Of a DNA stretch of 11,042 nucleotides, positions 1 through 6,922 are shown piece by piece. This DNA is from Myxococcales bacterium (lineage in GTDB: Bacteria > Myxococcota > Polyangia > Polyangiales > Polyangiaceae): positions 1 through 11,042 of the forward strand of contig JAGQIY010000787.1 in assembly GCA_020430865.1 (NCBI GenBank). Direction: 5' to 3'. The notes under the pieces were generated by a model. The model was not told where the DNA came from and searched no databases. It saw only the letters and a program-made list of their open reading frames with translations. Position numbers and translations under genes: made by a program. Position 1 is the stretch's first letter, and each line of letters begins with the position of its first letter.

Positions 1-62
1 CCCACCGAGGTAGCGCGCATTTGTGGGTGTGGGCTCGCTGGGCAATGCTCAGCTGACGACGC

Positions 63-1700
63 ATGGTACAGGGCGCGGACGATCTGGAGAGTGGAGGCTC
101 GAGCGACCCGATCGCGAGCACTCCCGAGGCGCGCCCGCTGTATCGGTCGAGCTATCCGCCCCCACCGTCGCGTCCAACGGCGTCGGCTCCGTTCAACTCG
201 GCGCCGCGGTCGTCGGAGCCTCCGACGTCCACCGTTGATGGGCGACGACGTCTGAGTCGCATCCCCTTCCTGCCTTTCGTTCCCGCAGTCGTGTTGCTGT
301 TGAGCGCCATCGTCGCGTTCTCCATCGTCGCCATCGGCGTGAGCGAGCTGAAGCGCCAGAGCGACGAAGCAGCGTCGCTGCGGGCGAGAATCCTCAGTCA
401 AACCCTCGCGGCGCGCATCCGGGCCACCTCCAGCGACGACCGTCAGCACGTCATCGAGCGCGCCGCGAGCCGCTCTGGTGCCGAGCTGCTGCTGGTCACT
501 CAGGACGGCTATGTCCGGGTCGATGGCAGCCTAGGTGCGCCCTCCAGCGAGTCCTTGATCGGGCTCTTGATCGAGGGCGAGGGCGAGACTCAAACGCAAA
601 TGGGTCGCGTGCGATTCTCGGCGACGCCGCTCGGAGCACCACTCGGAGATCTGGTGCTGGTGAGCTTCGTGCGCGCGCCGGAAACCCCCTACGCGACCGG
701 TTCCCTGATCAGCTCAGTCGCCTTCCTCACGGCGCTGCTCGTGGGCATAGCACTCGCGGTGGGCTACGCCCTCGCGCGCGATGTGGTGCAAGACGTGGAG
801 TTCACCGGCGCGCGGGTGGCGGAGATGGCGATCTTCGGCGCCGAGCCCAGCGGTCGTCTGATCCCGGTGCGCAGCGCCGATCAGGTCGGACTGCTCACCA
901 GCGCGTTCAACGTCCTGGTGGAGCGCTTTGCGGCTGCCGAACATGCCTACAGACAGGACCTGGCGACCGCCCAGGCTCACGATCGCGATCGCAGCGCGTT
1001 CTTGGCTGCTCTGAGTCACGAGCTCCGCACGCCGCTGAACGCGGTGCTGGGGTTCGCGGACGTGCTCCTGGCAGAAGTCGACGGGCCGCTTTCGGAGGAG
1101 GCACGAGAGAACCTCGAGATAGTGCGCAAGAGCGGCGACCACTTGCGCGCGTTGATCGACGACATCCTCGACCTCTCGGGGCTCGAGTCAGGCGAGTTTC
1201 AGCTTTCGCGCGGAAATGTGGATCTGTTCAACGTCGCCTCACAGGTCGTGCGTGAAGCGCGCGCTACCATCTCGAACAAGCCGGTGGAGTTGCGCCTGAT
1301 CGGCGGGAGTAGCAGCGTGTGGGCGGACGAGCGACGCCTGCGACAGATCATCGGCAACCTGGTCGGCAACGCCGTGAAGTTCACCCGCGAAGGCTTCGTC
1401 GAGGTCGCCGTCGAGGCGCACGCAGACGTCTCGCGCCTCACTGTTCTCGACACCGGACCAGGCATCGCGCCTGACATGCAGAGCGCCATCTTCGAGGAGT
1501 TCCAGCAAGCCGGCGACCTCCGAACCCGGCGCGCGGGCAGCGGACTGGGCCTGGCCATCACGCGAAGGCTGGTCGCGATGCATGGCGGCGTGATCGAGCT
1601 CGAGAGCCGCCTGGGGGAGGGCTCACGCTTCACGGTGACCTTGCCGGCGTCCTCGGAGCTCGCGCCACGCTCTGCACCGCTCCACGAGGTGCCGGAATGA
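63..1700 (+). CDS. membrane sensor histidine kinase (HAMP-like, HisKA, HATPase_c)
   Basis: A complete 545-residue sensor kinase that should autophosphorylate on His and pass the phosphate to a response regulator not in this window. Order of parts: Pro/Ser-rich cytosolic tail (1-65), TM1 (about 68-92), a periplasmic sensor of about 118 residues possibly PAS/Cache-like, TM2 (about 212-237), a HAMP-like linker (238-292), HisKA with H319 in 'LSHELRTPLNA', then HATPase_c. All ATP-binding boxes are visible: N box 'NLVGNAVKF' (N432, N436), G1 'DTGPGIAP' (D463), F box 'IFEEFQQ', G2 'GSGLGLAI' (from G492). The ATG at 63 is the first possible start, because an in-frame TGA lies at 54-56; no strong ribosome binding site is visible. 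Its stop overlaps the start of the next kinase by four bases, so the two are probably made together. The ligand is unknown. The kinase assignment is firm. Confidence 0.95.
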   Translation: MVQGADDLESGGSSDPIASTPEARPLYRSSYPPPPSRPTASAPFNSAPRSSEPPTSTVDGRRRLSRIPFLPFVPAVVLLLSAIVAFSIVAIGVSELKRQSDEAASLRARILSQTLAARIRATSSDDRQHVIERAASRSGAELLLVTQDGYVRVDGSLGAPSSESLIGLLIEGEGETQTQMGRVRFSATPLGAPLGDLVLVSFVRAPETPYATGSLISSVAFLTALLVGIALAVGYALARDVVQDVEFTGARVAEMAIFGAEPSGRLIPVRSADQVGLLTSAFNVLVERFAAAEHAYRQDLATAQAHDRDRSAFLAALSHELRTPLNAVLGFADVLLAEVDGPLSEEARENLEIVRKSGDHLRALIDDILDLSGLESGEFQLSRGNVDLFNVASQVVREARATISNKPVELRLIGGSSSVWADERRLRQIIGNLVGNAVKFTREGFVEVAVEAHADVSRLTVLDTGPGIAPDMQSAIFEEFQQAGDLRTRRAGSGLGLAITRRLVAMHGGVIELESRLGEGSRFTVTLPASSELAPRSAPLHEVPE

Positions 1701-3622
1701 ACCCGGCCGCGAGCAAGCTCCTGCAACGGGTCCTTGGTTGGCAGTTGTTGTTCAGCACCGGAGCCACGCTCCTGCTGGGGCTCGGCGGACCGGCGCTGCT
1801 GCTGCTGGGGCGGGCAGTCACGTCCCCGGCAACGCGCGCCATGGCCGCGTACGGTGCGCTCGGCGGCCTGCTCGCGCTGCTGGTCAGCTGGCTCGGACTC
1901 CGGCGCCATCGCTTCCTGTTGCGTGCGTTGGCGCTCGGCTCTCGCTCGGTGGAGGCGCAGGAGCTCTCGGCGCTCTCCAGTGAGCCCTGGCGAGCGACGC
2001 TGGCCTGGACGCTTCCGAACCTGCTCGTCTACTCGATGCTCGTCACGCCGCTACGCCCCGCGTTGCTGGATCAAACCACTGGCGTCAGTCTGTTCCTGTT
2101 GAGCAGCGTCATCCTCGCGGCATCTTCGCTGCCGCTCATGGTGTTGATCCGTACGGCAGTGGCTCGCGCGATCCAGCTGGCGCCTCCGGAGGCCATGGCG
2201 GAGGTGGTCGAGGAGGCGTTCCAGGCAGCGCCGCACCAGCGACCCGTCCCCAGGCGCTTGATCGCGGCGGTCGCGATGCCGGTTCTGTTCGTCGCCCTGG
2301 GCTCCTCGCTGATCGCTGGCAGCCACCTTCGACGCTCCGACGAGCTCGATCGCGAGGAGACCGCTCGGGCCATGGCACGCGCCGCGCTCGAGGCGGGTCC
2401 AGGCCTGGTGCCCAACGCGGGCGTGCGAGACGCGATGCGCGAGGCGCGAGAGTCTGGCTTCGCCCCACGCCTGCTCTCCGGTGAGAGCGGGTACCGTGTG
2501 AATCACTTCGACAACGGCATCGTCCAGCTCACCGCGCCGCTCGATCAAGGCAGCGCGGCCATTCAGTTCAGCGGCTCGACAGTGCCCGTGGTCTCCCTGG
2601 AGGCGCTGCTCATCACGCTGGTGATCGTCGGCGCTGCTGCGTTTGCAGGCGGCCTGCTGGGGCGGGAGCTGCTGCGCGACCTGCAGCTCGCGACTCAGAG
2701 CTTGCGCACCCTCAGCACCGAAGCGCTGCTGCGTGGCGCCGCGCCCGCGCTCGGTCCAGTCCGCTTTGCGCCGGTGGGCGCGCTCACGGACTCGGTGGAG
2801 CAGCTCACCGAGCGCTTCCGGGAGTTCGCCCGAGCGCAGGAGCGAGCGATAGACGCTCGTGAAGCCGCCGCCCGCATGCGCGGGCTGTTCTTCGCCAGCG
2901 TCAGTCACGACCTGAAGAGCCCGCTGAACGCGATCCTGGGCTTCACGGAGCTGGTACGCCTGGAGCCCCTGACCGACGGTCAGCGTGAGAGCCTGGAGCT
3001 CATCGACCGGCGCGGCCGGGAGTTGCTGGCGCTGATCGAGACGATCCTGGACGCAGCGCGAGTCGAAGCCCGCCAGCTCTCGCTGGTCGTGGACGAGGTG
3101 GAGCTCGGCGAGCTACTCGAAGCCGCCGTCGCCAAGGCGCACGATCTGGGCGGCGAGTCACCCGCGCGCATCGAACTCCAGGTCGACGATCCTCGGGTGC
3201 GCTTGGGCGTCGACCTGGTGCGTGCCGCGCGCGCGCTAGCCACACTCATTGGTCACGCTTTGCGCACCGCGGATCGACACTCGAACGTGCTGGTCGTCGC
3301 GAAGCGCGAGGCGCGCAGAGTACACCTCGACATCAGCGTGCCCCGCAGCGGGACCGACGCGACTCGGCTCGAGGCGCTTCTCGACCCGTCGCGGACGGTG
3401 GGTAGCCGCCAGCACCGAGGTCTGGCTCTGGGTCTGAGCTTGGTGCGGTCGGTGATTCAGCTTCACGGTGGCACGGTGCGCGCTCTCGCCCCACTCGCCT
3501 CTGGTTCCGGTATCGAAACGCTCCCGCGCTTTCGCGTGTCGATGCCTGTAGCCGACGCTCCAGTGACCGACACACCAAGCGAGCCCCGGCTGATCTCCGC
3601 CCCCCCTCCCGAGGTCTCCTAG
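1697..3622 (+). CDS. multi-pass histidine kinase-like protein with degenerate ATP-binding domain
   Basis: A 641-residue protein co-translated with the kinase before it (ATGA overlap; GAGGTG at 1686-1691, five bases before the start). About six hydrophobic segments are seen (roughly 18-40, 48-67, 105-123, 129-152, 187-208, 302-322), with an extracytoplasmic stretch of about 90 residues before the last one and a linker helix after it. HisKA is well kept: H404 in 'SVSHDLKSPLNAILGF'. The ATPase domain is not. The N box reads 'TLIGHALRT', with His520 where the Mg-binding Asn belongs. The G1 box reads 'VPRSGTDA', with Val548 in place of the nucleotide-binding Asp and Arg550 in place of Gly. G2 is off-consensus ('RGLALGLSL'), although the following 'QLHGG' is normal. 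It may be a pseudokinase that is phosphorylated in trans by its neighbour or that modulates it. The HK family assignment is firm; loss of activity is inferred. Confidence 0.92.
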   Translation: MNPAASKLLQRVLGWQLLFSTGATLLLGLGGPALLLLGRAVTSPATRAMAAYGALGGLLALLVSWLGLRRHRFLLRALALGSRSVEAQELSALSSEPWRATLAWTLPNLLVYSMLVTPLRPALLDQTTGVSLFLLSSVILAASSLPLMVLIRTAVARAIQLAPPEAMAEVVEEAFQAAPHQRPVPRRLIAAVAMPVLFVALGSSLIAGSHLRRSDELDREETARAMARAALEAGPGLVPNAGVRDAMREARESGFAPRLLSGESGYRVNHFDNGIVQLTAPLDQGSAAIQFSGSTVPVVSLEALLITLVIVGAAAFAGGLLGRELLRDLQLATQSLRTLSTEALLRGAAPALGPVRFAPVGALTDSVEQLTERFREFARAQERAIDAREAAARMRGLFFASVSHDLKSPLNAILGFTELVRLEPLTDGQRESLELIDRRGRELLALIETILDAARVEARQLSLVVDEVELGELLEAAVAKAHDLGGESPARIELQVDDPRVRLGVDLVRAARALATLIGHALRTADRHSNVLVVAKREARRVHLDISVPRSGTDATRLEALLDPSRTVGSRQHRGLALGLSLVRSVIQLHGGTVRALAPLASGSGIETLPRFRVSMPVADAPVTDTPSEPRLISAPPPEVS

Positions 3623-3674
3623 GACTGACCGCTCGGTTCGGACGTCGGGGGTGAGGAACGCAGTTCGAGCAGCT

Positions 3675-3700
3675 CGCTCTGACGCTGTCAGGCGTTTTTT
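3675..3700 (+). terminator. intrinsic terminator after the kinase pair
   Basis: CGC (3675-3677) and CTGAC (3679-3683), with one bulged T, pair perfectly with GTCAG (3687-3691) and GCG (3692-3694) around a three-base GCT loop. Six T residues (3695-3700) follow. This is a textbook Rho-independent terminator. It separates the kinase genes from the envelope operon. It lies only three bases before the Shine-Dalgarno of the next gene, so a promoter for that gene must overlap it or read through it. Confidence 0.85.
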
Positions 3701-3703
3701 GGC

Positions 3704-3707
3704 AGGA
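3704..3707 (+). promoter_or_regulatory. ribosome binding site that sets the start at 3717
   Basis: AGGA, nine bases before the ATG at 3717. It supports this start over an in-frame GTG at 3651, which would put the terminator hairpin inside the coding region and add 22 Arg-rich residues ahead of a clean signal peptide. Confidence 0.7.
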
Positions 3708-3716
3708 TGCCTCGCC

Positions 3717-5474
3717 ATGCCCCGCGCCCTCTCCCTGCTCTGGCCCTGCGTCTTTCTCCTCCTGCTGAGCGTCGCGAGACCGAGCCTCGCGGCCGACTCC
3801 AATCAGGAAGCCAAGCGGCACATCCAGGCGGCCATGAAGGACTTCCAGCAGAACCGCTTCCTGAAAGCCGAAGGTCGCCTGAAGACCGCGGGGGCGGTCT
3901 GTCGCAGCGGCGACTGCAGCAAGCCGACGCTGGTCGCGCTGTGGGGCTATCTTGGCATCGTCTACGCGAGCGGGCTCGAAGACCCGGAGGCCGCCGGTGC
4001 CTGCTTTCAGCAGATGCTGCTCCTGGACCCCGACGCGAAGCCTGACGAACGCTTCAGCGATGAATCCGTACGGAAGTCATTCGAGGCTGCGGCAGACGCG
4101 GCTCTGGCGGAGCAACGAGCCGCCGAAGAAGCCAAGCGCCAGAAGGCGCTGGAAGAGGCGGAGAAGGCCAAGCGCATCGCGGAGGCTCAGAAGCGACGCA
4201 TCGAAGAGCACAAGCAACGACTCGCGGAGCTCAAGCAACAGAAGCTCGAAGAGGCCGAGCGAAGGGCTGAAGAAGAGCGCCTGGAGAAGCAGCGACAGGC
4301 GGAGGAGATCGCCGCCGTCAAGGAGGAGGACAGGCGCCTGCGCTGCGATGTCGAAGAACCTCTGTCGCTGCAGGACGCAGGCTGGGTCGAGCAAGCGCAG
4401 GGCTTTCAGGTGCCCCTGTTCCTCAAGGTACCAAAGCTCCCCAGCGATACGATGAAGATCAAGCGGGTCGTGGTCGAGTACTCGGCGCCCGGAGCCGAAG
4501 CCAGTCGCAGCCTCGAGCTGAAGCCGCTGCGCGGAGGATACGGCGGCTATCTGCCCTGCGACGCTTCGTTGAAGGCCGGCGAGCTGAGCTACCAGATCAA
4601 GGTCATCAATACCTGCGACACCATGATCGGGAGCGCGGGCACCGCCGCCGAGCCACGGCGGATCAAGATCAAGCCCGCGATCGACTTCGCCCAACCTCAT
4701 CTGCCTGGCGAGCTCCCACCAGAGACCTGCGCGAGCCAGAGCTCGTCTCTCACCTGCGAGTTCGATGACGACTGCCCCGGTGAGGGGGCGCGCTGTGAAG
4801 CTGGCAGCTGCACCGCAGCTCAGCCCAAGATCCCACCCAAGAAGCGGATCGACATCAGACGCAACCGGGTGAGCTTCGAGGCAAGCCTGGATTTCGCACC
4901 CATCTCCTCGGAGGCGGCCTGCGCCCCGAGCTCGGTCAGCGACGGGCGCTACTCCTGTTTCCGTACGGATGATTCTGAGCTGGAGCAGGACCCACAGGCG
5001 CCAGGTTCGTTCTCGACTCTGGGGGTCGGCAGCCTGCGGCTGAGCCTGGGCTATGATCGGGTGCTCGGCGAGCGCTGGTTGGTCGGTGCGCGGGGCGGGT
5101 TGACGTTGCTGGGGCATCCGGAACGCGCAGATGGGAAATCGGTGCTGCCCGTCCACTTCGCCGCTCGCGGCGCGGTGTACTTCGGCAACGAACCGTTCGC
5201 TCAGGCACGCGTTCGAGCCTATGCCGCCATCAGCGCCGGTCTGGCGGACTCCGCGGGACGAGTGGATGGTGTGTCGGTGCGCAGTGACGCGCGAGGTCTC
5301 GAGACAGTGAGGGTGTGGCAGAAGGGCGGAAGTCTGTTCGCTGGAGCGGGCTTTGGCCTGGAGATCCCGTTGTTTGGCGCCGGGGCCATCTACGGAGAGC
5401 TGGGGGCCCGACAGTATTTTCCGACTTCGCTCACCGCATTCGGACCAACGCTGGGCTACGTTCACGGATTGTGA
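3717..5474 (+). CDS. secreted TPR / coiled-coil protein with C-terminal outer-membrane beta-barrel-like domain
   Basis: A 585-residue envelope protein whose exact family I do not recognise. Visible parts: signal peptide (1-25, cleavage near 'SLA-ADS'); a TPR-like helical region (about 28-120) containing 'ALWGYLGIVYASG' and 'ACFQQMLLLDPDAKP'; a long Glu/Lys/Ala/Arg-rich helix (about 122-208) that resembles the TolA stalk and probably forms a coiled coil; a beta-rich Ig-like segment (about 212-322); a Cys-rich spot around 338-365 with the C-x6-C-x4-C spacing often seen in myxobacterial surface proteins; and a C-terminal region (about 383-585) with alternating Gly/aromatic strands such as 'VGARGGLTLLG' and 'GAIYGELGARQYFP', like a small OMP barrel. 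It probably spans the periplasm between peptidoglycan and outer membrane. It leads a three-gene operon; its TGA overlaps the next GTG. The start is chosen from the signal peptide and the AGGA at 3704. Substrate and partner are unknown. Confidence 0.85.
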   Translation: MPRALSLLWPCVFLLLLSVARPSLAADSNQEAKRHIQAAMKDFQQNRFLKAEGRLKTAGAVCRSGDCSKPTLVALWGYLGIVYASGLEDPEAAGACFQQMLLLDPDAKPDERFSDESVRKSFEAAADAALAEQRAAEEAKRQKALEEAEKAKRIAEAQKRRIEEHKQRLAELKQQKLEEAERRAEEERLEKQRQAEEIAAVKEEDRRLRCDVEEPLSLQDAGWVEQAQGFQVPLFLKVPKLPSDTMKIKRVVVEYSAPGAEASRSLELKPLRGGYGGYLPCDASLKAGELSYQIKVINTCDTMIGSAGTAAEPRRIKIKPAIDFAQPHLPGELPPETCASQSSSLTCEFDDDCPGEGARCEAGSCTAAQPKIPPKKRIDIRRNRVSFEASLDFAPISSEAACAPSSVSDGRYSCFRTDDSELEQDPQAPGSFSTLGVGSLRLSLGYDRVLGERWLVGARGGLTLLGHPERADGKSVLPVHFAARGAVYFGNEPFAQARVRAYAAISAGLADSAGRVDGVSVRSDARGLETVRVWQKGGSLFAGAGFGLEIPLFGAGAIYGELGARQYFPTSLTAFGPTLGYVHGL

Positions 5475-6922
5475 AGCGTGGCCGCTCGCTGCTGCTCGTC
5501 GCCTGGGTGCTCTTCGGCACCTGGTTCGGCGTCCCCAGTTCGGCGAGGGGAGAGACTCGCGGCGAGCGCGAAGGCAGCCGAGGGCAGGCTCAGCCACCCG
5601 CGGCGGACACGAGCGCCGGCCCCGATGGAAGACCCGAGGGCGCGACGGCCAGCGAACCAGGCGCCGAAGTGCAGACTCGCCCGGAGGACGTGCCCGGCAT
5701 CGAGCGAGGCGGCCGTGAGGCTGGCGATCTCTCTCGTGAGCTCGCGGGCGGCCTGCTGTGGCTACCGCGCCAGACCGTGGAGCTGCTGTTCTTCGCGTCG
5801 GGCAACGCCGCTGGCCTGATCGACGACGAGCAGGTGATCCCACGGGTAGAGGACACCTTGAACCCGCCAAAGGGCGAGGTGCGCGTCTTCCCCACCTTGT
5901 TCGTGGAGACCGCCGGCCCGCTCAGCGTCGGCATGCGCATGCTCGCGCGCGCAGACAACTTCGGCAGCACCGTGCGCTTCGGCTTCGGCGGCCGCCGCGA
6001 GCTCGTCGCCGAATCGCGTCTGCGCGCGACGCTGGCGGAGCCTCGACCCATCGTGCTCGGTATCGAGCTGCTGCATGACGTGCGCGGCTCTCGTGGCTAC
6101 CTCGGCGTCGGACAGGAGCCGACGAGCGACCCTCGCAATATTTTCCGCACAGATTCTACCGAGCGCGAGGGCAAGTACGAGGAGATCCGCGAACGCTTCA
6201 TCACGAGCATCGGCGTACGTCCCCTGGAAGACCTCGAGCTCCTGCTGTCCTCGAGCATCACGTCTCGCCATTTGCTCGACGCCGACGACGCGGAGGAACA
6301 GCGTCTCTCCCGGGTCTTCGACCTCGAGCAGCTTCCCGGAGGGCTCGGACTGCGCCGCATCACGTACAACGAGGTGGGCCTCAGGGTCGACACCCGCAAG
6401 GGTCGCAACGGTGCGCACCCGGGCATTCAGCTCGAGACCTACCTCGGCCACGCACTGGGGATCCCGCCGACGGAGACCAGCTTCATCCGCAGCGGAGGCC
6501 GGATCGCCACCTACTTCGAGGTCTACAAGCGCTCCAACATCCTGTCGCCCCGGCTGGTCCTGGATACGATGCGGCCGCTGGACAATGCTAGCATTCCCTT
6601 CAATGAGCTCACGCGCCAGCCAGACTTCCGAGGTTTCGACTCGCGCCGCGACTTCAGCTCGCTGGTGGCGTCCCTGGACTACCGGTGGACGGTGATGCGT
6701 TACCTCGCGGCAAGACTCTTCGCGGACGCGGCGATCGTGGCACCCGATCTCCCAGGTCTACGCCACGAGACCCCGCGCTTCGCTGCAGGCAGCGCGCTCG
6801 ACTTCTTCACGAGATCCGGCAGCCTCGGCTCCGTAACCACGGTCTTCAGCCCCGAAGGCTTCAAGTTGACGCTCAGCTTCGGCGTCGCGGGCGGCTTCGG
6901 AGATCGGCAGCACCGGGATTGA
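5471..6922 (+). CDS. POTRA-less Omp85/BamA-TamA-like outer membrane barrel protein
   Basis: 483 residues from a GTG start that overlaps the previous stop as GTGA. The start is chosen because it gives a good signal peptide ('MKRGRSLLLVAWVLFG', cleavage near A25). The frame stays open upstream, but those residues would be antisense-like filler. After the signal comes a disordered, charged, Pro/Glu/Gly-rich stretch (26-88), a hydrophobic 'LLWLPRQTVELLFF' segment (95-108), then an all-beta barrel. Family marks are 'YLGVGQEP' (210-217), comparable to the 'FYGIG' strand of such barrels, and 'DFRGFDSRRDF' (385-395) followed by 'SLDYRW'. The latter matches the conserved RGF/RGY loop of Omp85 proteins, whose loop folds back into the pore. 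No POTRA repeat is visible. It probably sits in the outer membrane; whether it inserts proteins, moves lipids or is a plain pore cannot be told. It is coupled to the lipoprotein downstream. Confidence 0.8.
   Translation: MKRGRSLLLVAWVLFGTWFGVPSSARGETRGEREGSRGQAQPPAADTSAGPDGRPEGATASEPGAEVQTRPEDVPGIERGGREAGDLSRELAGGLLWLPRQTVELLFFASGNAAGLIDDEQVIPRVEDTLNPPKGEVRVFPTLFVETAGPLSVGMRMLARADNFGSTVRFGFGGRRELVAESRLRATLAEPRPIVLGIELLHDVRGSRGYLGVGQEPTSDPRNIFRTDSTEREGKYEEIRERFITSIGVRPLEDLELLLSSSITSRHLLDADDAEEQRLSRVFDLEQLPGGLGLRRITYNEVGLRVDTRKGRNGAHPGIQLETYLGHALGIPPTETSFIRSGGRIATYFEVYKRSNILSPRLVLDTMRPLDNASIPFNELTRQPDFRGFDSRRDFSSLVASLDYRWTVMRYLAARLFADAAIVAPDLPGLRHETPRFAAGSALDFFTRSGSLGSVTTVFSPEGFKLTLSFGVAGGFGDRQHRD

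Noticed and set aside
1..56. Possible 3' end of an upstream gene
   Set aside because: The frame from position 3 is open to TGA at 54-56, and another frame ends with TAG at 11-13. With so few codons neither can be supported as coding.
975..995. GCGATCGC palindrome like the HIP1 element
   Set aside because: A single copy inside the kinase coding sequence, encoding ordinary residues of the linker; no sign of a repeated genome element in this window.
3651..3716. GTG at 3651 as start of the TPR/coiled-coil gene
   Set aside because: It would put the intrinsic terminator inside the gene and add 22 residues before the signal peptide. The ATG at 3717 has AGGA at the right distance.
4077..5870. 597-residue open frame on the - strand
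   Set aside because: It is antisense to the coiled-coil/barrel gene and the barrel gene, both of which have signal peptides and recognisable domains. Its Leu-rich end is just the reverse of the Lys/Glu helix. Long antisense frames are common at this GC content.
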